From: Prosapia bicincta
Lineage: Eukaryota; Arthropoda; Insecta; Hemiptera; Cercopidae
Direction: 5' to 3'
Length of the DNA stretch: 64,000 nt
NCBI GenBank assembly: GCA_036971475.1
Contig: JBAIZL010000005.1
Span: 240,973,823 to 241,037,822, forward strand
Positions 51,896-63,415 of this stretch are shown here, in pieces; the stretch's first letter is position 1, and each line of letters starts with the position of its first letter. The notes beneath the pieces were generated by a model. That model ran no database searches. It saw only the letters and a list, made by a program, of their open reading frames with translations, and was not told the DNA's origin. The position numbers were made by a program, and so were the translations under genes.

Positions 51896-52026
51896 CTAGT
51901 ATCAGAATCTGAACCTTCAGCAAATGCTTCATCAGGTGAGGTAGGTTCACTTTTAATGATACTTTTAGCAGGTTCAGCACTATATGTATGATCACTTGCT
52001 GAAGATGTTATCAGCACTGCTTCAAT
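51896..52026 (-). CDS. Four-exon gene, third visible exon
   Basis: The acceptor is TTTTGTTTAG, the donor ACTAG|GTAAAA. The 131 bp enter in phase 0 and leave in phase 2, matching both neighbours. The peptide is acidic and serine-rich, with a KSEPTSP segment (matching the psi-K-x-E SUMOylation pattern as IIKSEP) and ends EGSDSDT. Low-complexity acidic linkers like this are common in chromatin proteins. Confidence 0.8.
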
Positions 52027-52439
52027 CTAAACAAAAGGTTTTTATTTTCAGTAATTGTACTACACTGATTCCACACTTTATAAAAATTTCAAATGAAATA
52101 ATACTGGATAATTTTCAATAAAAATAAATTAAGACGTGCCTATTATTTTTAAACTACAAGTATCAGATTACTTAAATACACAACAGGGTTGTTAACAGTC
52201 AAAACAATTTAGGATATTTATTCAAAAACCTAAAATGAGATGTTTAAAACAGTTTTACATTACAAAAGTCAGTCAATTTCAGCTTGAATTTTATAGTTTT
52301 ATTAATCAGAAGTGATAAAAGTTCATGACTTAGAAAAGACTTATACTTTGATTTGATCTACTTTACTTTAAAAAAATATTTACTCGGACACATATATTGA
52401 CCCTAACATCGACATCCTACCTTTTGAGTTATTTGTGTT

Positions 52440-52740
52440 TCTTGATGTCTACAGGTTTTTAGAAGAATTAAAGAATGTTTGCTTTGTCATAGCAGTAAGT
52501 TCCATAATCTCAAGCTGTAGATAACTTGGTACTTTGGCAATGTTACATTTGACAGGTTTCTGAATATCTTTATCAGAAGCATCAATGAAATATAAGAAGC
52601 CATTAAGAAGGCCAGAGTTTGTGTTCATGGTAAACTTTGAAAGAAAAGGAATTGCAATTTGTTCTTCCAACTTCTTACATGGTTCAAAATGTCTTCTATA
52701 GCTCCTGGTAGACTTTCTAAGAGGCCCAGCTTTTTTATAA
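52440..52740 (-). pseudogene. hAT/ZBED-type transposase fragment
   Basis: About 85 minus-strand codons include RRHFEPCKKLEEQIAIPFLS and end KVPSYLQLEIMELTAMTKQT. The VP-x-x-LQLE-x-x-EL pattern is typical of the C-terminal region of hAT-derived proteins of the ZBED5/GTF2IRD2/FAM200 type. It lies in the intron between exons 51896-52026 and 53661-53767 and lacks usable splice sites, so it is more likely a transposon relic than an exon. Similarity is from memory of the pattern, not a search. Confidence 0.4.
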
Positions 52741-53660
52741 TTTGAGCTGGATATATACCAATAGAAGCTTCAGTAGCCAAATATCACTAATGAATTCAGG
52801 CACAGGACAATACTGTTTAAATACAAATGTATTAATGATCTTCCAGAGTCAAAACTAGCAAACCGCATAGAACATAGGCTAATCAGAGATTGTAAGGGCA
52901 TATCTGGAGATGGTAAAGTGAATATGGGATATAGTTTATTACATTAACTATTATTAGTTAAACCAAAAAATGTCAAAGTCATTTCCTTACATGGTCTGTT
53001 GGTGGATAAACAATAAAACACCAATGGGTGATCTGAACAGCATTTGAAGTACCTTCAGGCTTACCATTGAGGTTCTCATCATGAACATTGGTGTAAGTTC
53101 CTTTGTTTCCTTACCAATACTTCAGTCTCTTTTCACTCAATATTTCTTTCATAAATACTCCATAAGGAAGGTGTTAAAATTCCATTCATGAAGTGATTCC
53201 ATCAACAACCAATGGATGTACCTCAAAATTTAAAGATTTTTTTTAATGCAGGACACATTAAAAAAAATTCATAGTGGAAAAAGAGAAACACCAAAATGGC
53301 TGAATATTACTAATCAATAATATAATGTTCTATATATGTTCTACCGATACCTAACTCCAAACAACATCGAAGTGTATAAATTATGGAAACTCTTTTTAAA
53401 ACATTGACATTTGCGATATGTTACTTTAAACATTTTGTTAACCATCTCTAATATTAAAATACAAAATATGTCTAATGTTGATGACATTTCTGTAATTTAT
53501 TTACTACAGCAGGCAGCAGCCAAGTGTGTTATACCATTTTCTTTAACACTAGCACTTTTCTGGCCCTAAAAGAATATACCTAAAAATCATTTATTTAAAA
53601 AAAATTCTCAAAAATTAATCAGTTAATTATAAATTACAAAAAATATTAGCAAAAGCTAAC

Positions 53661-53767
53661 CTTCATAAGACGCTGTTTTGATGGAAGTACTACCTCATCT
53701 TTCACCTTCCTTTTGACACATTTAGGCGTCTGCTGTAGATTAGCACCAACTTGTTTATGATATTCAT
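53661..53767 (-). CDS. Four-exon gene, second visible exon
   Basis: The acceptor is TTTGTTCAAAG, the donor ATGAAG|GTTAGC. The 107 bp take two bases to complete a codon begun in the exon at 62328-62585 (giving Asp) and leave in phase 0. The peptide is basic and includes KCVKRKVKDE and LPSKQRLMK. KRK-type runs could serve as a nuclear localisation signal. Confidence 0.8.
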
Positions 53768-54292
53768 CTTTGAACAAATAAAAAAACTGTTTATTAAAAA
53801 GTGTTATGTACAATTTCTAATATGATATTGAAAGGACACACACTACAATGGGAAAAAGTGTTTTAAAACAAAAAGCAAAAATTATTTTCAAGAAATAAGG
53901 TATATTAAAAATGAACATCAATTTTAGGTCACAGTATGAATTTGAGTAACATTTCATCCTAACATGAATTTGCTAACAGGCTGAGAAGGAACAGATGTAC
54001 CAACTGATAAAAAAATCAAGTATTAATTAATAAAATCATTCCTTTTCACAGTTTAAAAATAAAGCTAAACAATTTTATGATTAATTTTAAACTTGGAAGA
54101 ATTTATTTAACAATTAAAAAAGCAACTGTTTTTCTAGCCAATTTTCCTTTATTTACCCTAGTGTCATTTTGGACACCAGTGTGTTTCCATGATCAGGCTC
54201 TCTATGATAAGTACTTTTACTAACAGATGCCCCGGGTAATATATATAAAAAAGCAAACTCACTAAAGTTTGTTCATACACAACACGCACGCA

Positions 54293-54411
<119 letters not shown>

Positions 54412-55345
54412 CCTGAGATGGCCAAAACAGTCTCAAAGTTGCAGATTTTGCACATAGGCAAAATCTTTTAAAAATATAATTTTAATTATATAATTGCAAA
54501 AATAAATAAGCAAATGGCTCTTTTTTTTAAAAAGCAATATAAGTGGTGGTCATGAAATAAACATTCAAATATAAAATCTTTATATTGAGTTCTATAAACT
54601 CAAGATTTAAAGTTACATCAGGTTATAACAAGTTAAAGTTTAACAAAGTCAACACAAGAAATATTCAAAATCAACAGTAACATAATTTAAAGTAAAATGT
54701 TTGACATAACTTATTTTATGTCCGTACACCATGTATTAAACAGCTAGAACTGTTAAATCATATCAAATTGAAATCCTTCATATTTATGTTTGGGCGGGGG
54801 GCACAAATATACATTAAAAATAAAGTCAGTAGGAAGTAATGTTGCCTGTTACTTCTACAAATACTTATACGGACATAAAATAAAATGGTATATATTATTG
54901 TCATGTTGTACTTAAATACGCATATAAATTTATGTGTGTAATTTTAAGTCTAACAAACCCCAATGTTCTTAAATGACTACAAATGTTAGAGAACTTTAAA
55001 TAATAGTGTTAACAAAATAATTGATGAACTTTATATAAAGACTACATGAACATTTATGAACTTTATAAACCATTCAAGTTTATTTCGTGTTAAACAACTG
55101 CTTCTCAAAATTAAAATAAATAGCAAAAATTCAATGAAATTAAAGTAGCAATTGTAACATATTTTGGAAGAGTAAATTTTAGTTTATATTTTAATTTTCA
55201 ATCAATTAAATCAAGTTAGAACAAACAACGTTTAAAATTGTTATAAATATCCTGTGGTAAATCAACTAAATAAAATTTCTGAAATTTTTCCAACGATCAA
55301 CAAGAGTAAAAGTAAATAATTCAAATAAGCCAGAAAAAAGATTCT
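54412..55345. other. AT-rich intronic stretch, no feature
   Basis: Part of the large intron between 53767 and 62328. Nothing supportable seen. Confidence 0.4.
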
Positions 55346-55622
55346 TTAAGGAGTACTACCTTAAATTGGGATGGTCGGATTTGAAAACGACTCAGGCATA
55401 ATATTCTCCAAACTCTTCTGAACCACTGACGTAAAAATCAAACCTTTATACAAACGCGTATCGACACTAGAGAAGTTTCAATTAGCCTGGGAATGAGCGT
55501 GCCGGTGACCTCGCCGTATCTAAGAAAATAAGCTAGGAGCGCATAGGCATGCTCTCTGTGCCTCGTAAGGGAACCCAGAGCGTGCCAAGACGCTAGCCGT
55601 GCTGAACGTATTAAGGAGTACT
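55346..55622. mobile_element. piggyBac-like fragment, related to 47960-48172
   Basis: Shares AACTCTTCTGAACCACTGAC-like, TGACGTAAAAATCAAACCTT and GCTAGCCGTGCTGAACGT blocks with the right end of the 46980 element, in the same order. The 12-bp direct repeat TTAAGGAGTACT bounds it (55346-55357 and 55611-55622), longer than the usual 4-bp TTAA duplication. Confidence 0.6.
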
Positions 55623-55946
55623 CTCGCAATAGAAAAGTAATATATTAATTTTACGGTTTTATAAAACACAAATTTATAATGAATATACAATCACATAAAA
55701 GAGAATGAAAATTTTTGCTGGTTTTTAAATAAAGTCCAGCGGTTTCTCCACTGACATACCACAGGTACCAGGATATGGTAAGTGGGGTGGGATCATATTT
55801 TGACCGCAATTGAACTGGCACATTTCGGCCCTACAGTGTCCATCATCACCATGTACAACTTATGCGAAAAATGTGGTCACTTTGTTAGTAGGGTGTGGAA
55901 CGCATGTGTTGGGGACAATCTCCCAAAAAATTGTAGGTTTGGCAGC

Positions 55947-55949
<3 letters not shown>

Positions 55950-56009
<60 letters not shown>

Positions 56010-56013
56010 GCAT

Positions 56014-56064
<51 letters not shown>
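55950..56064. repeat. (CA)n microsatellite joined to a PLE
   Basis: About 115 bp of CA with a CGCACGCATG interruption. PLE coding sequence begins immediately after. Confidence 0.95.
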
Positions 56065-56065
<1 letters not shown>

Positions 56066-57190
56066 CAAATTGGTTAAAGACCATATTAAACCAAAACTAT
56101 TTCAAAATTAATAATAATATATATAAAAAAATAGATGGGTTAGCAATGGGATCACCTCTCTCAAATATAACATCAAAACCTGGACAAAATAATCACACAG
56201 ACCATAAAAATACACAACCCCAACGGACATTTGATACGATATGTTGAAGTAGCAATAAATAACATCCTAAAAGAAATTAATAGCCTACACCCTAACATAA
56301 AATTTACCACGGAAGAGGAAATAAGCAATAAAATAAACTATCTAGACCTAACAAAAAAAGAAAGACAAATAACATTGAAATTATTAATATACTCATATCT
56401 TAATTTCTGTTAGGAATGTTTCTATATGTTTCAGTACATTTTTCTGCCATTCCCAACTTTTCAATATTCTCCTCTGTTGACGTGTTTTGGATTAACTCCT
56501 GAGAGAAAATGGAGTTAATCCGAAACACATCAACAGAGGAGAATATTGAAAAGTTAGGAATGGCAGAATAAATGTACTCAAACATATAATAACATTGAAT
56601 ATTCAATTTTTAAGAAACCTACACAAAATAGCTGCTTAAAATTCAATTTTATATAAAATGGTAAAAATCCCACTAAAAATAAGGAAAAGAAAAACAAATA
56701 ATATATCAAATAATCCAAAAAAATAGATACAATAAAAAAATAGATAAATTAAAATTAAAAATATTTACTAAATTAAAACAATCAAAACAACTTCCACAAA
56801 CACCAACAAAATGGGTCATTTTCACATATACAGGATATAATATAAAATGAATAATGAAAATACTAAAAAATAACAATATTAACGTAACATACAAAAATAT
56901 GTTCCACACTTAATTTATTAGCAACTGAATTTTATAAAATGTAATAAATTGTACATTGGTCAAACAAAAAATAAATTGAAAGACAGATATACAGAGCATC
57001 TCAAAGTACATATCAAAACAAACATTTACAATTCAAACAGCCACACACCATCAAAAATAACCACACATTCCCCACATTAAAAAACATAGATCTGATAAAA
57101 AAAGTACAAAAAGTTCTGAAAATGGCAATCTAGGAATAACTGGAAATTTATAAACACAAAAATAATATAATAGACTAACACTTACTCATA
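56065..57190 (+). mobile_element. Third PLE family: RT part plus GIY-YIG, degenerate
   Basis: Starts with an RT segment, NQNYFKINNNIYKKIDGLAM then GSPLSN (about 56080-56165), followed by a damaged region and HPNIKFTTEEEISNKINYLD (about 56290-56345). A foldback interrupts it at 56416-56596. A GIY-YIG module (KLYIGQTKNKLKDRYTEHLK) lies at about 56945-57005. Frame shifts and stops abound. The family differs from the 1484 and 24080 elements in sequence. Confidence 0.75.
56416..56596. repeat. Foldback H: ~85-bp arms inside a PLE
   Basis: The arms carry AATATTCTCCTCTGTTGA and the inverted TCAACAGAGGAGAATATT, meeting at a loop of about a dozen bases near 56500. The right arm contains GTTAATCCGAAACACATC, a PLE-tail-like motif. 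Confidence 0.9.
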
Positions 57191-57474
57191 AAATAAAAAA
57201 AAAATGATCACTTATTAGACAAAATTAACAGACAGGCCCAAACTAATCCACAGTGCAATTAAACCGAAAATAGAGCAATATAGTTCTACCACGTAACAAT
57301 GAAATTCTCACAGCTGCCAAGAAGCTGCTAGTCTCAAAATTAGCTTGAAAATGAGAGCACGTAATTAATAGTTCTCGAAAATCAATTCGCAAATATACCA
57401 AGTAAGATTCTTGTTTAAGTACAAATGTAAGTGTAAGTGTTATATATATATATATATGATATTTCACGTTGTCC

Positions 57475-58855
57475 ATTATTTTTTGTCCGTTGCACTGACT
57501 TTATAAAGTTATTATTGTTAATAGTAAACAATTATTCCAGTACTAAGTGCAATTATTTCTACCTTATGTGATGAGGCACCTTTCGGTCACTTGACCATTG
57601 TTGAATCACTGAAATATTTTTCTCTATTTTTCTGGTGTCGTTGTTCGGTCCATGATGTTGGTATTTGTTGACATCATACATGTTTCGTCTTGTGCCGCGT
57701 GCATGATGTTTTTGAAAAGTATGTCTGCATATGTTGTATGTATTTTTGATGTGGTATTTTTATAGTGAGTTTAGTTCTATTGGCTTATCATTTGTTTCAA
57801 GTATGGTTAGGTTATTTTCGTAACTTGTTATTTCATGTTCATGTGATATTAGGTGTTACGCTACATTTGATGCTTTTTTTATTTTTAGTTTTGAATGCTC
57901 TGTAATGTTCTGTAAATCTTATTTTAAATGATATGGTTGTTTTTCCTATGTAAAATGCGTTGCGTTATTGGGTTTGTGTTATTAAGATATTTTATTATTT
58001 TGTTGTTTGGTTTGTATGTTGGAGTGTAATGTTCTTTGTCGTATATATTTGTCATTTTTTTATTTTGTTATTGGTGTATTTATATTTTAGGTAGAATGTT
58101 TTACTATTATTTTTGTTTTTGTGTTCAGGTTTTAGTGTTGTGTTGAGGTTAGGTTTTTTGTAAATTTATTGTACATATATGTTTTTTATTAAGTGTTTGT
58201 TGTATCCATTTTCTATAGCTATTTTTATAATGTTACCTAATTCTTCATTTATTTTTTGTTTGTTATCTTGTGTGTATTTTATTGTTTTATTTATCATGTT
58301 ACTGTAAGTGTTAATTTTGTGTGTCCAGGGGAGGTTAGATTTGTGGTATTGTTGGAAGTTGCTTTTCTTTGTACTGTAGTTTCTATTTTATTTATGTTTA
58401 TATTTAATGTAATATCAAGATGATTAATTGTTCTGTTTGTTTCTGTTTTGTAGGTGAATTGTATGTTTTCGTTATATGTATTTAGTTTGTTTAGTATTAT
58501 GATGTGTTTGTTGTGATTAATAGGCTGGCATACAAGTATATCATCTGCGTATCTTGTTCATAGTGAAATATTATGTGTGTCTAGTATAGGTTTAATTATT
58601 ATTTATTCAAAGTGTTGTAGATATATTTCTGACATGACTGATGATATGGGTGATCTCATGGGGAGTTCATTTGTTTGTTTGTAGTATTTATTGTTCAATT
58701 GGAAGTAATTTTGGTCGCATATGTGTTTGATTAGTGTAATAATACACATATTTATTGTGTTTTCTTTCTCGTTATTGTTTATTAGTTTGTTTTTTATTTT
58801 TTCTATGGTTTCTTCTAATCTGATGCTAGGGTATATGTTGGTTATGTCATAACAT
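57475..58855 (-). mobile_element. Fourth PLE family: RT plus GIY-YIG, minus strand
   Basis: In minus-strand order: RT with LPMRSPISSVMSEIYLQHFE (about 58605-58665), catalytic RYADDILVCQP (58520-58555), then a GIY-YIG module (FYIGKTTISFKIRFTEHYRA, about 57895-57955) and a 3' tail (57475-57613) identical in kind to foldbacks C and E. The usual LPMGSP is LPMRSP here, and frame breaks are present. This copy identifies which PLE family generated those foldbacks. Confidence 0.8.
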
Positions 58856-58859
58856 ATAC

Positions 58860-59276
58860 CTTAATACAATACAAAACCTAATAGTTAAATACCCTAAACT
58901 ATAACAATAAATTAAAAAACCACGCAAGACTTTACCCATTCAAACCATGTGCACCAATATTAACAGGCATACCTAAAATCCACAAACTCAACAGACTATT
59001 AAGACCACTAATAAATTTCAAAACTGCACCATCTTACGTAATCGCAAACATATTAGACAAAATAATAAGATCTAAAACACATATCAACAACATATACAAT
59101 ATAAAAAACGGATACAAATTAATAAATAAAATTAAAAAAACATGCACCCTAGAATCCCAATAGAAGAACCATAGAAATAAAAAAAAAAACTATTACACAA
59201 TAGTGAGAAAGAAAACACAATAAATAGTATTATTACACTAATCAAACACATATGTAACCAAAACTACTTTTCTGCC
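58860..59276 (+). mobile_element. Fourth PLE family: N-terminal RT part, plus strand, head-to-head
   Basis: Encodes PCAPILTGIPKIHKLNRLLR then PLINFKTAPSYVIANILD, the PLE RT region preceding the LPMGSP motif. It meets the minus-strand copy near 58855, and its distal end (59140-59276) is an inverted relative of 58700-58850. Confidence 0.7.
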
Positions 59277-59479
59277 AAATGTTATGGATGTTGAATGTTA
59301 TGTTTGGATTGTTTTCATTAACAGTAATATTTGAATGCGTTGGTGTGATGTTCAGATGTTGGAGGAGTCCATTCTAATAACGAGTAGAGGAATAATGTTG
59401 CCTTTTGAAATTTCGTAGTTAACTAATCGATGGGCTGCGTTTTTAATATGAGACACAGTGTATTTATAAATTAATTACT

Positions 59480-60029
59480 TGTTCATTATAATATTTTTCA
59501 TCTATCAGAAGAAGGTTATACAAGTTTAACTGAGATCACCTCGACTGAGGTCCCATTGAATGAAATCCGTCTGTTATCAGGGCCACAGCAACGAGCAGAC
59601 CAGGACTTGAAGCCTGGCTATGGAGGGTTAAAGCACTTTTGCATGGCCACAACTCTTCCCTCACTGCTTGACATACATGGGCTAGATGTTTGTAGCCACA
59701 AACGGCTAGTTGCCTCAAGGTGAGCCTTTGAGATACGCCTCAAATATTAACTGATTTTGATCCTACAATTCCCAACTCCTTCAAAAAGAAATTAACATAC
59801 TTTGCCAGGAGACCCATAGCTCCCATCTTAACAGAGAAGTAGTGACAGGAGAACACCTTTTGATGAGTAGAGGAACACAAAGACAAATATTTGTTGGCCT
59901 TGTACAGATGTTGCTTCGGGATATTAGACTGCCTTGTGACCTTAAATTTCACATCACATATTACTGTCAGTGAGTATGACAGAAGTTGTAATGTCCATAA
60001 CAGAGGGAAACTCATTTTGTTGCCAGGAT

Positions 60030-60074
<45 letters not shown>

Positions 60075-60640
60075 CCAATCTGTAACTCTGCATGCCAGTC
60101 TCATCCTTACTTTCTCACCTTCCCTAACAAAACACTAAGTCTTGACTTCAATAGACTTTCAACATTCCAGGAGACTAATCATATATGAATCAGATATTAA
60201 GACTAATCGTAATAGCAACTTCAGAGGAATACGCAATACCATCCTAACATTCTGCAACACCAGAGATTAGGCCCTCACAAGCATAGCATCTTCATCATCT
60301 ACAAGTTTCTTTCTCACGTGCTCCAGCTCTGTGATCGTCTTACGACTAACCCAATCCAAACACTGTTTATTGTTTCTGTTACCAGTCCTCTCAAACTATT
60401 GTTGTATCTCCTCTTAATCTCTGCCCGCCACTGGAGAGAAGAAAGATTGTGCCTTGAGTCCTGTGTCACCTAAACAGCCACTTGATCTCTGGAGGCCGCT
60501 AAAAGGTTACTACTTGTAACCAAGAACTGACTGTTTACCATGTATATATGCTTCAAACCTAAACAAATTTTTCCCACACTTCTGTACAAAATACTCGTAT
60601 CTATTGACCACTGGAGTCCAAGCCAGCTCTTCAATACCAG
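59480..60640 (-). other. GC-richer, coding-like block of unknown nature
   Basis: Composition is much less AT-rich than the surroundings. Minus-strand fragments look protein-like: KMGAMGLLAKYVNFFLKELG (ending at 59740), and at 60267-60400 CLDWVSRKTITELEHVRKKL followed by VDDEDAMLVRA and a stop. The frames do not connect without shifts. It could be an old transposon or a pseudogene sitting in the large intron. No family recognised. An (AT)n tract interrupts it at 60031-60072. Confidence 0.35.
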
Positions 60641-62327
60641 GTAAGTAAAAGTTGAAAGCCTTTAATGAAAACATTTAGAAAAAAATACTGTAGCCTTTAA
60701 AACCTAGCAAGGTGGACTAGTAGTTCATATTATAATTTAGAAATGAAATAAGCAAAAAATATGGAGAAATTACAACATTTAAAAAATTTGATTTTATTCA
60801 AATTAAATATAGCAAAATAACGAATTAATTGGTTTTTGAAATGAGTTGTAATGTTAATTATGTTTGAGCAATAGCATGCCCTGTTTTAACTCCAATGTTA
60901 AGTTATTTTAAATAGTAAAGAACAATATTTAAGTGTTTAAAATTTCAAACAGAAAAGCCATTTTAAATTTCATGGTAAGTTAGTAGTTAGTGTAACTAAT
61001 TAAAAAAACAAGTGCCAATCCCAGATTAAGATGAGAGGCAAAATATTATTGTAGACAGATTGCCAAGCGATGATTGCTTGCTGTAGAGCCTCTGCTACTA
61101 TGCACACATAAACATAGCCAGTTAGCATCTGCAACTAGGCTAAACTGGTTTTAGAATTGGAAAGTTATTCATTTAAAAAATATATATATATATGAACCGG
61201 TTGACCACATTCTGGAAATCTAGAAGTAACTGCCAATTTGTGTGACATGAACAATGCAATCTTAAATTTTGTATTTTGAATGGCTAGAGATGGATCAATC
61301 TTTTCAATTAAAGATTTAATTAAATTCACTTGCAGCTATTCTAAAACATTTGGAATCCAAGGCTTTCATTAATTTCATCTCAGATGACTCTTTAGAAGAT
61401 TCTCAGCAAATTGAAGACTATTTGGAAAATCTTTGAACATGTATTTTGTTTCTTTTCTTCAATTAAAAAAATATGTTATCTGAAATAATTCTTGTGGCTG
61501 TCTCACATTGTACACGCAACATATTTATTGAAATACTAAAACCAAATAAATAATCATGTCTAATATAAGAAGATGTCTTTACCCCATAAATACTTCTATA
61601 ATGGTAAGCATAAAATATTTTACTAGATGCAACTGATTTTGTATCTTTTATAGAAACATTTACATGGAATCATCATTTATGAGTCTAGATTCAGATTAAT
61701 TTTTCTCTATGATTTATACAGTATTTTTGTTTTACTATTTTGTACAATATTTTCTTATTTTTATCCAGAACTGAGATAAATAGAAATAGTAACTCTCTTA
61801 TAAACCATTGCACCCTAAGGACAAACGAAGTATGTCCCGAAAGATGTATGTCCCATCCGGAAAGATGTATGTCCCATCCGTCCCATCAGTTGTACAGATC
61901 ATATATATGTCAGTTTCCAGTCATGATTCTTGTTTATTTTTCTATATGTCATACACAAGACTAGCTGTCTGTGCTTTCTAAGGGATATTTATTACCTCCT
62001 GCACCATAGATAAGGATAGATATTTATAGCCTATAAGTGTTACTCGGTATCAGTTAGTAGCTTAAACCACAAAACTTCAAACTGTAAATAACTTTAAATT
62101 TCTTTTTACTAATTATGATTACAAAATTTGTAATTTATTAATTAATTTGTAGTTTATTATTTAATAACAAACTAAGGTGCAAAATAATGAATAGCAAATC
62201 TCACTTCTATAACACATACAATATTTTGTGTTTTATAAATGAGAGTATTTTTGTAATGAAATAATTTGTGCCTGCTGGATCGCTTAGGTCACAAATAATT
62301 TTTATCTGTAATGGGTTAAAGTCTCAC
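60641..62327. other. AT-rich intronic stretch; minor tandem repeat
   Basis: Only a short direct repeat (AAAGATGTATGTCCCATCCG, twice, about 61840-61880) stands out. Confidence 0.5.
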
Positions 62328-62585
62328 CTCTTCTTTGTGAGATATTGAGCCTTGCATTTGGTCCATGCTTAAGTTCCAACATAGCAGCAGCTGCATCAAC
62401 ATCGTTTAAAGGATCATCTTCATTGGGTTCAGTTTCATTTACATCAAACCCTGATGCAGCAAGACGTCGACTAAGATATGGGAAAAGCTCTGGATCAGGC
62501 AACCTCCCTCCAACTGCATTTCCCGCAGGAGATTTGCAGTCCACAGGAATTTCTGTTCTTCTTATAGGACTGAAACATATTGTTC
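62328..62585 (-). CDS. Four-exon gene, first visible exon
   Basis: The acceptor is TTTTTTAATAG at 62586-62587; an alternative TTTCAG would start it at 62569. The donor is AGAAGAG|GTGAGA. The 258 bp end in phase 1, matching the next exon. Peptide features: RRTEIPVDCKSPAG, LPDPELFPYLSRRLAASGFD, an acidic NETEPNEDDPLNDVD and an alanine helix AAAAMLELKHG. Earlier exons lie outside the window or were not recognised. The product is unidentified; charged, low-complexity linkers point to a nuclear regulatory protein. Confidence 0.82.
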
Positions 62586-62934
62586 CTATTAAAAAATAAA
62601 TGTATTAAATATACATTTTTTTACATATATAAATATAAATAAATCAAAGGTTCAAGCGGTCCTAGTATATTGATGAGTTCAAAACTTAGTGTTGTGCTCA
62701 TGGAACAGCATTGTATACAGCACAGAAATTATTAATATATGAGTTCACTTTTAATCTTCATATATTTTACCTTTTACTGATTTATTAACGACATTCATCT
62801 CCTATTACAAAAGTAAGATTTCATTGGATATCTACCACTATACTATAAAATATTTAGATCCATGTTCCATAGATATGTTTATAGAAATGAGCAACAAAGA
62901 AATAAAGACTATTAAATACCTAGCACAGAAACTA

Positions 62935-63260
62935 TAACATCCACTGAAAGTTCTCAAGCATGTCTTGAATTTGACAAGCAGTGTGTGAGCGAGCATTGTC
63001 GTGGTACAAAATAAAAATTGTTTTGTCAGTTTTGATTGACGCATGTCGTCAGAAGTGCATTGACAAGCATTTCCACATTCGAAGATAGTTGAGAATGGAT
63101 CGTTGTTTATCGAGTATTGTTGTTCCTATTTCAAAGAATGACTGGTGTCAACGAGAAACCATTGACCTTGACATCAAATGTTTTTACCATAAACAATACA
63201 TAACTCACAATGAATTTCAGACGCATTTCAATTTTTTGCCGTTAAAAAAAGAATAACACC
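62935..63260 (-). pseudogene. Mariner transposase relic
   Basis: On the minus strand, the N-terminal helix region reads VILFLTAKK then, after a shift, ASEIHCELCIVYGKN (about 63180-63255). After a large internal deletion, the catalytic stretch ILYHDNARSHTACQIQDML (about 62960-63025) appears, followed by ENFQW. HDNARSHTA is the diagnostic mariner motif containing the second Asp of the DD34D triad. Stops and shifts make it inactive. Mariner-like 5' sequence may extend to about 63415. It lies upstream of the exon at 62328 on the same strand. Confidence 0.8.
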
Positions 63261-63415
63261 AAATGCAATCAGCAAGAACAAGTGTAACCTCCATAGTGGC
63301 TGGAGCATGACTGCCCACTCCATCGACGCATGCACATAGGAATTTTACAGTGCTGCCACTACAGCAACGCAAATTTCCCACGACTCCCAGACCTTTCTCC
63401 TCTCCCTCACAAATT

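Noticed and set aside
59590..59640. B-box-like GGCTTCAAGTCCTGG, suggesting a tRNA-derived SINE
   Set aside because: No convincing A box at the right distance, no poly(A) or terminal repeat, and no cloverleaf.
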